NCBI RefSeq assembly: GCF_005843925.1
Contig: NZ_VCBC01000023.1
Coordinates: 1-33,415, forward strand
Reading direction: 5' to 3'
Source: Thalassotalea litorea
Lineage (GTDB): Bacteria > Pseudomonadota > Gammaproteobacteria > Enterobacterales > Alteromonadaceae
Length of the DNA stretch: 33,415 nt
A program made the position numbers and the translations under genes. Below the pieces are notes generated by a model. The model was not told the DNA's origin and ran no database searches. It saw only the letters and a list, made by a program, of their open reading frames with translations. This document shows, piece after piece, positions 24,971 to 33,334 of the stretch; positions within the stretch are counted from its first letter, which is position 1; each line of letters begins with the position of its first letter.

Positions 24971-25915
24971 CTAGGCAGACTTACCACTCACAAATACTTT
25001 TACGTTTCTATACTCGAGTTTTGACAGCATGTGTTGATTGTCAGTGATCACCACAACACGTTGTCCGGATTCGATATCACTGTGTAATGCGGCAAGATCA
25101 AAAGCTGGCGCTTTTTCGCTATCACGGCGAGCGAATTCATAGAAATTTTGACTCAAGTGAGGTTCAAGATATACCACATCCGCAATTTGTAATGCCTGAT
25201 ATGCAGACAAAGTGAGCAAATCAGGATTGTTGTCTTGGGTAACAACTATCGATAACTGGCCTACCTGATGAGGTTTATGTTGTTGGTATTCACTTAACTG
25301 CTCTTTAAACAATTGTTGCGCGGCTGTCGTTTCATCATCAAAAATTAACTCGGCAATTTTGCCAGTTAACGTTTCCTGCCAAAAAGATTTTCTTGAGGCG
25401 AAATCATTAATCAAAGCCTGGACCTGACGCCTGTTTTCCCCGCAAAACTGCGCGAGTTTTCCGTAATGACTGGGCAGCGTCTGTTCGATTTGGCTTTTTA
25501 ACATTTGCAACAATATTGGTGCACTTCCTGAACTCGACAGGGCGATAAGCATAGGGTCTCGGTCGATGATTGCTGGTGTGATATACGTACATAATTCCGG
25601 AGAATCCACGACATTTACCAGAATATTTAACGCGTTAGCGTCGGCACTTATCTGAGCATTAGTCTTGCCATCATTGGTCGCGGCAATCACCAAATTTGCG
25701 TGTTGGATGAGCGTTTTATCATATTGAACCTGATGCCATTGAATATCATGCCGATCGATTAATGTTTTGACGGTTTGATTGATTTGAGGTGAAACGACGA
25801 TTACCTTGGCTGCGGTTTTGCAGACCAGTTCTAATTTTCTCGCGGCAACACTGCCCCCACCTATGATCACCGCTGTGAGCTTGTCTGCATCCAGAAAAAT
25901 TGGAAAATATTGCAT
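24971..25915 (-). CDS. Siroheme synthase N-terminal enzyme with methyltransferase remnant
   Basis: A 314-residue protein. Residues 1-~115 form the NAD-binding precorrin-2 dehydrogenase domain (GGGSVAARKLE at 19-29; VVDSPE with D104, which matches the catalytic aspartate of CysG). Residues ~115-210 match the dimerisation and sirohydrochlorin ferrochelatase part (SSSGSAP with S128). These domains make siroheme from precorrin-2. In CysG a ~250-residue SAM-dependent uroporphyrinogen methyltransferase follows. Here only ~95 residues remain (219-314), containing PDLLTLSAYQALQIADVVYLE and FARRDSEKAP, which echo the start of that domain, but the GxGxGD loop is replaced by VTQDNN. The remnant is probably inactive, so a separate methyltransferase would be needed. 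Confidence 0.85.
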   Translation of the reverse strand: MQYFPIFLDADKLTAVIIGGGSVAARKLELVCKTAAKVIVVSPQINQTVKTLIDRHDIQWHQVQYDKTLIQHANLVIAATNDGKTNAQISADANALNILVNVVDSPELCTYITPAIIDRDPMLIALSSSGSAPILLQMLKSQIEQTLPSHYGKLAQFCGENRRQVQALINDFASRKSFWQETLTGKIAELIFDDETTAAQQLFKEQLSEYQQHKPHQVGQLSIVVTQDNNPDLLTLSAYQALQIADVVYLEPHLSQNFYEFARRDSEKAPAFDLAALHSDIESGQRVVVITDNQHMLSKLEYRNVKVFVSGKSA

Positions 25916-26106
25916 GTTAATAGTCAGTGTTTGAATCTTAGTTGGCTCTTATCATCGCAGATTTTGAATGCAGGGCAAATATCAACTCAGAATATATTGT
26001 TCAAAGTTGATGGCAATAAAGAGAGTGCGTTTAAGTTTATCGGTAACGATCAACTTACCTCGTGGACATGGTAAACTACACTCATGATTTCTAATTGAGA
26101 GCAACA

Positions 26107-26988
26107 ATGCCCTGGATTCAATTAAGATTGGCAGCGAATGAGGAGACTGCCGAAAAATATTCTGACTGGCTGTCAGCCTGTGGCGCGCAAGCCGTCACAT
26201 TTATCGATGCTAAAGACACGCCTATCTATGAGCCTTTACCAGGAGATGAAGTTACCTACTGGAGTAATACCGTTGTGATGGGGCTATATGATGCCAGTCA
26301 TGATATGGAAAAGGTCATTGCCTACTTACATTCGATTCACCCCGATAAGCAAGATATGCAATATAAGCTTGAACAGCTTGAAGACAAAGATTGGGAACGT
26401 GAGTGGATGGATAACTTTCACCCGATGAAGTTTGGCGAGCGTCTGTGGATTTGTCCAAGCTGGCGTGAAGTACCAGAACCCGATGCCGTCAACGTAATGT
26501 TAGATCCCGGCTTGGCGTTTGGTACTGGCACCCATCCAACTACCGCCTTGTGTCTGACCTGGCTAGATGGCCTTGATTTAAAAGGAAAAACCGTTGTCGA
26601 TTTTGGCTGTGGTTCCGGGATCTTATCCTTAGCGGCATTAAAATTAGGTGCCGAGCGAGTGATCGGCATTGATATCGACCCACAAGCCCTGCAGGCCAGT
26701 AAAGCCAATGCCGAGCGAAATGGTGTAGCCGACCGTTTATCACTGTACCTGCCGGCTGACCAACCTAGCTTAAAAGCCGATGTTGTGGTTGCCAATATCC
26801 TTGCTGGTCCCCTTAAAGAACTTTCTTCGATTATTACCAGTTATGTAAAAAGTGGCGGTTTGCTGGCGTTGTCAGGAATTCTGGAAGAGCAGGGTGAAGC
26901 TCTTAGCCAGATTTATGATCAGTTTTGCTTGATGAATCCCATAACGGTTCAAGAGGAATGGGTACGATTAGATGGTACCCGACGCTAA
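26107..26988 (+). CDS. prmA: Ribosomal protein L11 methyltransferase
   Basis: A 293-residue protein, the exact length of E. coli PrmA, starting at ATG 26107 (MPWIQLRL). An N-terminal L11-recognition domain (~1-95, including DWEREWMDNFHPMKFGERLW) is followed by a class I methyltransferase: DPGLAFGTGTHPTTALCL, VVDFGCGSGILSLAAL (SAM motif I), GIDIDPQAL and NILAGPL. It trimethylates L11 in the cytoplasm. The usual gammaproteobacterial order prmA-dusB-fis is kept. It lies divergent from the siroheme gene. Confidence 0.97.
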   Translation: MPWIQLRLAANEETAEKYSDWLSACGAQAVTFIDAKDTPIYEPLPGDEVTYWSNTVVMGLYDASHDMEKVIAYLHSIHPDKQDMQYKLEQLEDKDWEREWMDNFHPMKFGERLWICPSWREVPEPDAVNVMLDPGLAFGTGTHPTTALCLTWLDGLDLKGKTVVDFGCGSGILSLAALKLGAERVIGIDIDPQALQASKANAERNGVADRLSLYLPADQPSLKADVVVANILAGPLKELSSIITSYVKSGGLLALSGILEEQGEALSQIYDQFCLMNPITVQEEWVRLDGTRR

Positions 26989-27015
26989 TCTATGTGATTG
27001 ATAAAATATGTGTTG

Positions 27016-27032
27016 TTGTATTTTTGTACAAA
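27016..27032. repeat. 17-mer TTGTATTTTTGTACAAA shared with 15184-15200
   Basis: An exact copy of the 17 bases found ahead of the SpoIIAA-like gene; here it is ~180 bp before dusB. It contains the palindrome TTTGTACAAA. It might be a protein-binding site or promoter element, or chance in AT-rich DNA. Confidence 0.5.
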
Positions 27033-27209
27033 AAGTTAATCTTAGGTATAAACTGCCTGAACATCACGTCAGGTCTAACCTGTTTGCTAAAATGTCAATA
27101 AAAAAAAGTACAAAAAAATACCCTTTCGTACATTTTATAGTCTTTTCTTTGGCGCTAAAAACACGTAAACTTAGCGCCCTTTTGAACATGAGCTCAAAAA
27201 ATCATCAAC

Positions 27210-28178
27210 GTGAACATTGGTCCTTATCAGTTAGAAAATAATGTGATCCTGGCTCCAATGGCGGGGATTACCGATCGTCCTTTTCGACAATTATGCTGTC
27301 GTTTAGGGGCTGGTTTGGCTGTTTCTGAGATGTTGTCTTCTAATCCTAAGGTTTGGAATTCAGGAAAATCTCGTTTACGCATGCAACACGGTGATGAAGT
27401 AGGAATCCGCTCTGTACAAATTGCTGGCTCTGATCCTGAGGAAATGGCTTATGCCGCGCAGGTAAATGTCGACAATGGTGCACAGATTATTGATATCAAT
27501 ATGGGGTGCCCTGCGAAAAAGGTAAATAAAAAGCTCGCTGGCTCAGCATTATTAAAAGCACCGGAACAGGTACAGCGCATTGTAAATGCCGTCGTAAAGG
27601 CAGTGGATGTTCCGGTTACGTTAAAAATTCGCACCGGTTGGTGTGAAGACACTCGTAATGGTGTTGAGATAGCAAAAATTGCTCAGGGAAATGGAATTCA
27701 GGCACTGGCAGTGCACGGTCGTACCCGTTGTGACTTTTATAAAGGCAATGCGGAATACGATACGATAAGGGCTATTAAACAAGCAGTAACAATCCCGGTT
27801 GTCGCCAATGGTGATGTAACGTCCGCGGAAAAAGCCAAGCAAGTGCTGGATTATACCGGTGCGGATGCGGTCATGATTGGTCGCGCTGCGCAGGGGCGCC
27901 CTTGGATTTTCCGGGAAATAAGTCATTATCTGGCAACAGGTGAAACACTGGCACCACCTGATGTGGTGGAAGTGAAATCTATTTTGCTGGGGCATGTTAA
28001 AGAGCTGCACACGTTTTATGGTGATTTTATGGGCGTAAGGATTGCTCGTAAACACGTATCCTGGTACTTGCAAGCGCACGATCAGGCAAAAGAATTTCGT
28101 CCTATATTTAATGCCCTTGAGTTGCCTGAAGAGCAACTGAATGCATTGGATATGTTTTTTGACCAACTAACTTATTAA
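27210..28178 (+). CDS. dusB: tRNA-dihydrouridine synthase B
   Basis: A 322-residue FMN enzyme starting at GTG 27210 (first residues MNIGPYQL). It reduces a uridine in the tRNA D-loop. Signatures are LAPMAGITDRPFR, the catalytic cysteine in INMGCPAKKVNKK, KIRTGW, VHGRTR and ANGDV...IGRAAQGRPWIF. The length is that of E. coli DusB. fis follows 15 bp later, forming the conserved dusB-fis operon in which dusB supplies the promoter and leader for fis. Confidence 0.96.
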   Translation: MNIGPYQLENNVILAPMAGITDRPFRQLCCRLGAGLAVSEMLSSNPKVWNSGKSRLRMQHGDEVGIRSVQIAGSDPEEMAYAAQVNVDNGAQIIDINMGCPAKKVNKKLAGSALLKAPEQVQRIVNAVVKAVDVPVTLKIRTGWCEDTRNGVEIAKIAQGNGIQALAVHGRTRCDFYKGNAEYDTIRAIKQAVTIPVVANGDVTSAEKAKQVLDYTGADAVMIGRAAQGRPWIFREISHYLATGETLAPPDVVEVKSILLGHVKELHTFYGDFMGVRIARKHVSWYLQAHDQAKEFRPIFNALELPEEQLNALDMFFDQLTY

Positions 28179-28193
28179 AAGAGTCTGAACTTT

Positions 28194-28481
28194 ATGTTTG
28201 AACAAAATATTTCTTCTCCATTTGTTATCGGTGACCAGCAAACTCAGACCAAGGCATCACCGCTACGTACCCAAGCTAAAATCGCGATCAAAAATTACTT
28301 ATCGCAATTAAATGGCAACGATGTAGACGACATGTACGACCTTGTACTTTCTGAAATCGAAGCTCCGATGTTAGAAGAAGTAATGCAATACACACGCGGT
28401 AATCAAACGCGCGCAGCAAACTTGCTAGGCATCAACCGCGGTACTTTGCGCAAGAAACTTAAAAAGTACGGCATGAACTAA
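28194..28481 (+). CDS. fis: Fis nucleoid protein / global regulator
   Basis: A 95-residue protein (98 in E. coli). The N-terminal half carries the beta-hairpin region used for recombination enhancement. The C-terminal helix-turn-helix reads QTRAANLLGINRGTLRKKLK, nearly identical to the family. Fis binds AT-rich degenerate sites, activates rRNA promoters (one starts 4.6 kb to the right) and shapes the nucleoid. It is the second gene of the dusB operon and ends at a terminator directly followed by the GGA-hairpin array. Confidence 0.97.
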   Translation: MFEQNISSPFVIGDQQTQTKASPLRTQAKIAIKNYLSQLNGNDVDDMYDLVLSEIEAPMLEEVMQYTRGNQTRAANLLGINRGTLRKKLKKYGMN

Positions 28482-28487
28482 ATACGC

Positions 28488-28529
28488 GCAGGTTCGCCTG
28501 CTACTAAAGCACCTTCGGGTGCTTTTTTT
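28488..28529 (+). terminator. Terminator of the dusB-fis operon
   Basis: A small GCAGG-TTCG-CCTGC hairpin is followed by AAAGCACC-TTCG-GGTGCTTT plus a T-run (28506-28529), a strong rho-independent terminator. Confidence 0.93.
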
Positions 28530-28784
28530 GTACAGGGATGTACTTATCCTCTGGCACCATGGATGGTAGCAACAGAGGGTTTGTTAAAGGGATTTACTTA
28601 TCCTCTGGCACCATGGATGGTAGCAACAGAGGGTTATTACATGGATGTAAGTATGCCCGGTGAGCAGGACGCGGTTAGGGTGTATTAAAAAGGATATAAG
28701 TATGCCCGGTGAGCAGGACGCGGTTAGGGTATATTAAAAAGGATGTACTTATCCTCTGGCACCATGGATGGTAGCAACAGAGGA
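28530..28784 (+). repeat. Interleaved repeat array A-A-B-B-A between fis and purH
   Basis: Repeat A (about 38 bp, ACTTATCCTCTG through CAGAGG) occurs at 28542-28579, 28596-28633 and 28747-28783. Repeat B (33 bp, identical copies, AAGTATGCCCGG through TTAGGGT) occurs at 28649-28681 and 28698-28730. A copies are 54 bp apart and B copies 49. Each is entered by a GGAT(N) linker. A forms a hairpin: CCTCTG pairs with CAGAGG, and inside it ACC/GGT closes an ATGGAT loop. The spread of two unit types in this order points to unit duplication rather than simple slippage. Confidence 0.93.
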
Positions 28785-28800
28785 CTATTAACAATGTTAA
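28530..28800 (+). ncRNA. Candidate CsrB-like CsrA-binding RNA or CsrA-bound purH leader
   Basis: Eleven GGA triplets lie in 255 nt on the + strand (for example 28536, 28561, 28590, 28615, 28643, 28741 and 28766). Three A repeats and 28637-28650 show AUGGAU in a hairpin loop. The first hairpin, GTACAGGGATGTAC, contains an exact match to the CsrA SELEX consensus RUACARGGAUGU. Linkers AAAAAGGAU and AAAGGGAU are also ANGGA sites. This is what CsrB/RsmY-type sponges look like. Against a free RNA, I see no clear promoter after the fis terminator and no terminator before purH, so it could equally be part of the purH leader. Boundaries are approximate. Confidence 0.4.
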
Positions 28801-28912
28801 CAGCGTTAATAAAATTTCGCTTCGCCGTTGAATATTTTCATTCGCGGTTCTTGAAGTAAACTTAACAACATTAATCAACCTGTAATCACGGTAAAAGGTA
28901 AACAAGATTATT

Positions 28913-30499
28913 ATGGATACTCCTCGCCCAATAAGACGCGCTTTGTTAAGTGTTTCTGATAAAACCGGCATCGTTGAGTTCGCGCGCAGTTTAGCGCAAC
29001 AAGGTGTAGATATTTTATCTACTGGTGGTACTGCCAAGTTGTTGGCGGATAATGGCATTCAGGTCACTGAAGTGTCAGATTACACCGGTCACCCGGAAAT
29101 CATGGACGGTCGTGTGAAAACTTTGCACCCGAAAGTCCACGGTGGCATCCTTGCTCGTCGCGATCTTGATGAAGCAGTAATGAGCGAAAATAACATCCAA
29201 GCGATCGATATGGTTGTTGTGAACCTATACCCGTTTGCGAATACTGTCGCCAACGAAGATTGTAGTTTAGAAGATGCCATCGAAAATATTGATATCGGTG
29301 GACCAACAATGGTTCGTGCAGCCGCCAAAAATCACAAAGATGTGACGATTGTCGTGAATGCCAAGGACTATGAACGTGTATTGGCTGAAATGAAAGGCAA
29401 TAACGGTTCTTTGATCTATCAAACTCGTTTTGATTTAGCGATTGCTGCCTATGAGCATACTGCAAGTTATGATGGCATGATTGCTAACTACTTTGGCAAA
29501 ATGCTTCCGGCACATGATGTAGAAGATGCACAAGCAACTAAATTCCCTCGTACCTTTAATAGCCAGTTTATTAAAAAACAGGATTTGCGTTACGGCGAGA
29601 ACTCGCATCAAGACGCTGCGTTTTATGTGGAAGCAGAACCTCAAGAAGCTTCTGTTTCAACGGCTAACCAGTTACAGGGTAAAGCACTTTCCTATAACAA
29701 CATTGCCGATACTGATGCGGCACTCGAATGTGTAAAAGAATTCGCGGAACCTGCTTGTGTTATCGTCAAACATGCTAATCCATGTGGTGTCGCAATCGGT
29801 GGTGATATCCTTGCCGCTTATGATGCAGCTTTCAAAACTGATCCAACGTCAGCATTTGGTGGCATCATTGCTTTTAACCGTGAACTTGATGCAGATACAG
29901 CGGAAGCTATCGTGTCTCGTCAATTCGTCGAAGTGATTATTGCTCCGTCGATTTCGAGCGGTGCTGCGCAAATCGTATCAGCCAAGCCAAATGTGCGTGT
30001 ACTTGAGTGTGGTCAATGGGATACCCAGACAAATGGCTATGAACTAAAACGTGTCAACGGCGGCTTACTTGTTCAGGACCGTGACCAAGGTATGGTCACG
30101 ATGGATGATCTAACAGTGGTCAGTCAGCGTCAGCCAAGCGAAGAAGAATTGAAAGATTTATTGTTCAGCTGGAAGGTTGCCAAGTTTGTTAAATCCAATG
30201 CCATTGTCTATGTGAAAAATCAGATGACAGTGGGTGTTGGTGCTGGTCAAATGAGTCGCGTATATTCGGCCAAGATCGCGGGTATTAAAGCTGCCGATGA
30301 AGGTCTTGAAGTACCGGGTTCTGTTATGGCTTCCGATGCCTTCTTCCCATTCCGTGATGGTATTGATGCGGCTGCGGCGGCAGGAATTACAGCCGTTATT
30401 CAGCCAGGTGGCTCAATGCGTGATCAAGAAGTGATTGCGGCTGCTGACGAACATGGTATGACCATGGTCTTCACCGGTATGCGTCACTTTAGGCACTAA
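28913..30499 (+). CDS. purH: Bifunctional AICAR transformylase / IMP cyclohydrolase
   Basis: A 528-residue enzyme (529 in E. coli) for the last two steps of IMP synthesis. The N-terminal MGS-like cyclohydrolase domain (~1-190) shows SVSDKTGIVEFA, STGGTAKLL, KTLHPKVHGGILARRD and NIDIGGPTMVRAAAKN. The C-terminal transformylase domain contains KHANPCGVAIG and SNAIVYVKNQMTVGVGAGQMSRV. The ATG has no well-spaced ribosome binding site, and the 5' leader may contain the GGA repeats, so translation could be regulated. It begins the purH-methyltransferase-purD set. Confidence 0.97.
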   Translation: MDTPRPIRRALLSVSDKTGIVEFARSLAQQGVDILSTGGTAKLLADNGIQVTEVSDYTGHPEIMDGRVKTLHPKVHGGILARRDLDEAVMSENNIQAIDMVVVNLYPFANTVANEDCSLEDAIENIDIGGPTMVRAAAKNHKDVTIVVNAKDYERVLAEMKGNNGSLIYQTRFDLAIAAYEHTASYDGMIANYFGKMLPAHDVEDAQATKFPRTFNSQFIKKQDLRYGENSHQDAAFYVEAEPQEASVSTANQLQGKALSYNNIADTDAALECVKEFAEPACVIVKHANPCGVAIGGDILAAYDAAFKTDPTSAFGGIIAFNRELDADTAEAIVSRQFVEVIIAPSISSGAAQIVSAKPNVRVLECGQWDTQTNGYELKRVNGGLLVQDRDQGMVTMDDLTVVSQRQPSEEELKDLLFSWKVAKFVKSNAIVYVKNQMTVGVGAGQMSRVYSAKIAGIKAADEGLEVPGSVMASDAFFPFRDGIDAAAAAGITAVIQPGGSMRDQEVIAAADEHGMTMVFTGMRHFRH

Positions 30500-30517
30500 T
30501 CAATAGTCATTTCTAAC

Positions 30518-30546
30518 GTGTGGTCATTGCTGAGCGATGATCACAC
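30518..30546 (+). terminator. Hairpin after purH, weak terminator or attenuator
   Basis: GTGTGGTCAT and ATGATCACAC form a 10-bp stem with one G-T pair and a 9-nt loop, 18 bp after the purH stop. Only a poor T-tract follows, so transcription may continue into the next gene. Confidence 0.45.
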
Positions 30547-30705
30547 TACCTTTACAGAGAGTTTGTGCTATATACTATTGAACTTTAGTGGTTGAATACT
30601 CGTTTAATTCAGGCACTTATTCGTCAAGTCGTAATCATTTAAGATAGATTTCAACTTCTTAAGGTTATAGTCTTGAACCAGAACTATCTGAACGTGGAAG
30701 AAAAA

Positions 30706-31512
30706 ATGACAATAATTACATCCGTAGTAAAAGCATCTCTATTTTCTGTTGCCTTAATCGGCGCAGCCTCAACCCCGGCATTTGCCTTTGATAAATTGGA
30801 CGACGCCATTGCTGGCGAACATCGCGCCGAAAAAAATAAAGCACGCGACGAGTATCGTCATCCGAAAGAAACCTTAGAATTTTTCGGTTTTAAAGATGAC
30901 ATGACCGTCGTTGAAATTGCCCCAGGTGGCGGTTGGTATACAGAAGTGCTAGCACCAGCGCTAAAAGGCAGCGGTGTATTATATGGTGCACATTACCCAA
31001 ATACGGGCAAAGAAGATTATTACAGCCGATCTCGCAAGGCGCTAGAGAAAAAGCTGGCATCTGATCCAGTATTTAGTGAAGTGAAACTCACCGATTTCAT
31101 GCCTAAAGAAAGTAGTGAACTGGCACCGGCTGGCACTGCGGATTTGGTACTGACTTTCCGTAACCTTCATAACTGGGGAAAAATGGGCGTTGAACAGGTA
31201 TTTGCAGATGCCTATAAAGCGTTGAAACCAGGTGGTGTTCTCGGTGTGGTTGAGCACAGATTACCTGAGAGTCTTGATCACGCAGATGGTTACTACTCTC
31301 AAGCCGTCGCCATCGAGCAAGCAGAAGCTGCTGGCTTTGAATTGGCAGATAGCAGTGAAGTGAATGCCAATCCAAAAGATACAGCGCAACATCCAAAAGG
31401 TGTTTGGACTTTGCCGCCAGTATTACGTTTAGGCGATCAGGATCGAGAGAAATATCTGGCGATCGGCGAAAGTGATCGCATGACTTTAAAATTTGTAAAG
31501 CCGGCTAAATAA
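30706..31512 (+). CDS. Exported class I SAM-dependent methyltransferase-like protein
   Basis: A 268-residue protein starting at ATG 30706, where GTGGAAG gives a good ribosome binding site. Residues 1-27 look like a signal peptide (TIITSVVKASLFSVALIGAA, cut after AFA). The rest is a methyltransferase fold: VVEIAPGGGWYTEVLAP is SAM motif I, LVLTFRNLHNWG is the motif IV region, and LKPGGVLGVVEH follows. This belongs with COG4798-type predicted methyltransferases. An exported SAM enzyme is unusual because SAM is cytoplasmic; either the signal is a membrane anchor or the protein does something else. It lies between purH and purD on the same strand, 28 bp ahead of purD. Confidence 0.82.
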   Translation: MTIITSVVKASLFSVALIGAASTPAFAFDKLDDAIAGEHRAEKNKARDEYRHPKETLEFFGFKDDMTVVEIAPGGGWYTEVLAPALKGSGVLYGAHYPNTGKEDYYSRSRKALEKKLASDPVFSEVKLTDFMPKESSELAPAGTADLVLTFRNLHNWGKMGVEQVFADAYKALKPGGVLGVVEHRLPESLDHADGYYSQAVAIEQAEAAGFELADSSEVNANPKDTAQHPKGVWTLPPVLRLGDQDREKYLAIGESDRMTLKFVKPAK

Positions 31513-31540
31513 GTCGGTCTTATTGTAGGAATAAGTAGTA

Positions 31541-32272
31541 ATGAAAATTTTAGTGATAGGTAGTGGTGGACGTGAACACGCATTAGCTTGGAAAGCGTCA
31601 CAATCAGTAGGTGTAGAAAAAGTCTTTGTTGCACCGGGTAATGCTGGAACTATTACCGAAGCTAAGTTAGAGAATGTCGCCATCTCGGTTGGTGACATTC
31701 CAGCCTTAGTTGAATTTGCCCAACAACAGAAGATTGAATTAACCATTGTCGGCCCTGAACAACCGCTTGTTGATGGCGTTGTTGATGCTTTTCAACAAGC
31801 CGGCTTAATGATTTCCGAAGATGGTACACCAAAAGTTATTGAATATAACTGTCGTTTTGGCGATCCTGAGACTCAGCCTATTATGATGCGTTTGCAATCA
31901 GATTTGGTGGCTTTATGTCTAGGTGCCTGTGCAGGCAAACTAGATCAGGCTACGATTGAATTTGATTCTCGAGCTGCCGTAGGAGTGGTTTTAGCGGCGA
32001 AGGGTTACCCAGCAAGCTATCCAAAGGGCGATGTCATTTTAGGGTTAGAAACGAATAAGGCTGTTGATCGTAAAACGTTCCATGCTGGTACTACAATGAA
32101 AGACGGTCATGTTGTGACTGCAGGTGGTCGAGTATTGTGTGCGACTGCATTGGGTCAGTCTGTAACGGAAGCACAACAATCGGCTTATCAGCTATTAGAA
32201 GAAATTAGCTGGGAAGGTGTAAGTTATCGTACCGATATTGCTTATCGAGCGATTGCCCGGGAAAATAGTTAA
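31541..32272 (+). pseudogene. purD: purD with a large in-frame internal deletion
   Basis: The product is 243 residues; intact phosphoribosylamine-glycine ligase has about 430. The start (MKILVIGSGGREHALAWKAS, PGNAGT, VGPEQPLVDGVVDAF) is a normal N-domain. The end (KVIEYNCRFGDPETQPIM, ASYPKGDVI, TAGGRVLCATALG, YRTDIAYRAI) is a normal C-terminal ATP-grasp half. They join near 31797-31810 at AFQQAGL-MISEDG, so about 185 residues are missing, including the A/B domain and most ATP-binding residues. AGL occurs at both expected junctions of the intact protein, which suits recombination between short repeats. The reading frame is intact and GTAGGAATAAG precedes the ATG. An active ligase is very unlikely. 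An assembly artefact must be considered. Confidence 0.85.
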
Positions 32273-32294
32273 CATTTACGATTTATCAATAAAT

Positions 32295-32333
32295 AAAAAA
32301 GGGTCCCGATGTTATACATCGGGACCCTTTTTT
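32295..32333. terminator. Bidirectional terminator between purD and the RRM gene
   Basis: An 18-bp stem, AAAAAAGGGTCCCGATGT on the left, with a TAT loop and a T-run. It is one of the strongest hairpins in the window and serves both converging genes. Confidence 0.95.
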
Positions 32334-32369
32334 AATTCTAAGACACATTAGACCATTATATGAATTAGT

Positions 32370-32819
32370 CTAATCGTAGTTTTGAGAAGGCTCTGGTCTT
32401 TCTTTTGCTTCTCTAACTTTAAGTGTTCGTTGTTGGAACTCCGTATCGTTTAAAGATTCAATGGCCCCGTCTGCGTCCGCAGCTGACATCTCGACAAAAC
32501 CAAAACCACGGCGTTTTCCGGTTTGCTTATCTTTCATTAGACGGACTGAATGTACTTCACCGTGGGAGGCAAACAGACTTCGAACTGCTGCTTCATTAGC
32601 ACGATAAGGCAAATTACCAACGTAAAGAGTTTTGATTGGGGTTTCTTTCGATTCATTTACTAACAGGTTGGCAATAAGTGGTGCGATTAATGCGCCAACA
32701 AACAATCCAACGGTTAAAGATATAGCATCGACATTTTCTAATGCGCCACCAACGAAGTAACCAATTAATGCGCAGCCTGTTGCAATCAGAGCTGATGTGA
32801 GGACTAAAGGAGATTTCAT
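32370..32819 (-). CDS. Membrane-anchored RRM RNA-binding protein
   Basis: A 149-residue protein. Two hydrophobic helices (about residues 5-26 and 33-54) precede an RNA-recognition motif at 63-140, with RNP2 LYVGNL (65-70) and RNP1 KRRGFGFVEM (102-111), followed by a short tail. Bacterial RRM proteins are small cytoplasmic RNA binders; this one would hold the RRM at the inner membrane. AGGTAATAG precedes the ATG. It stands alone between purD and the rRNA operon promoter, transcribed away from the latter. The RNA target is unknown. Confidence 0.88.
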   Translation of the reverse strand: MKSPLVLTSALIATGCALIGYFVGGALENVDAISLTVGLFVGALIAPLIANLLVNESKETPIKTLYVGNLPYRANEAAVRSLFASHGEVHSVRLMKDKQTGKRRGFGFVEMSAADADGAIESLNDTEFQQRTLKVREAKERPEPSQNYD

Positions 32820-33082
32820 GACTATTACCTGATTATTATTGTATTTTTAATGTTCTAATCCAAGCCTATGTTAACAACACCTTTACAAATGGCAATACCA
32901 GACGTTAAAAAACCTTAAAACTCCTATGGGTTTACCACGTTAAATGAAAAGAAATTGAATTATTTTTCGATCTTTCGTATTCGCTGACTATGCTTTTATA
33001 TGGCTCTAGTGAGTGTATTTTGCTCGTATTGATTTGTTTTTAATCGATCGAGAAAATATTTAGGTTTTTTCACAAAAAAGAG

Positions 33083-33110
33083 TTGACGGGAAACTCAAAA
33101 TCTCTAAAAT
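33083..33110 (+). promoter_or_regulatory. rRNA operon promoter P1
   Basis: TTGACG, a 16-bp spacer and TAAAAT, followed by a GCGC discriminator as in stringently controlled rRNA promoters. A/T-rich DNA at 33050-33080 could act as an UP element. Confidence 0.88.
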
Positions 33111-33242
33111 GCGCATCCACTTCCACGGGACATCCCAACGAAGTGTTTTGATACGATAACCACACGGGTTTAACCCGGTTATCACAACCGAAACTGAGAA
33201 ATAATCGAAAACAACTTTTTCGAATTAATTATCAAAAAGCGG

Positions 33243-33270
33243 TTGACATCAAAATCGGATAGCGTAGAAT
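33243..33270 (+). promoter_or_regulatory. rRNA operon promoter P2
   Basis: TTGACA, a 16-bp spacer and TAGAAT, again followed by GCGCATCC as at P1. The two promoters are exactly 160 bp apart and share ~11 bp after the -10 box. Confidence 0.9.
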
Positions 33271-33334
33271 GCGCATCCTGCTTCGGGCAAGGCCTGCAGC
33301 GAATTGAAGACTAAGCGAATGTGATTTAGTTTTC

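Noticed and set aside
27008..27241. 77-codon frame ahead of dusB
   Set aside because: It overlaps the dusB start in another frame, begins in AT-rich leader DNA and has no protein-like pattern.
28530..28784. CRISPR array
   Set aside because: Two different repeat types are interleaved, spacers are short and similar to one another, and no cas gene is near.
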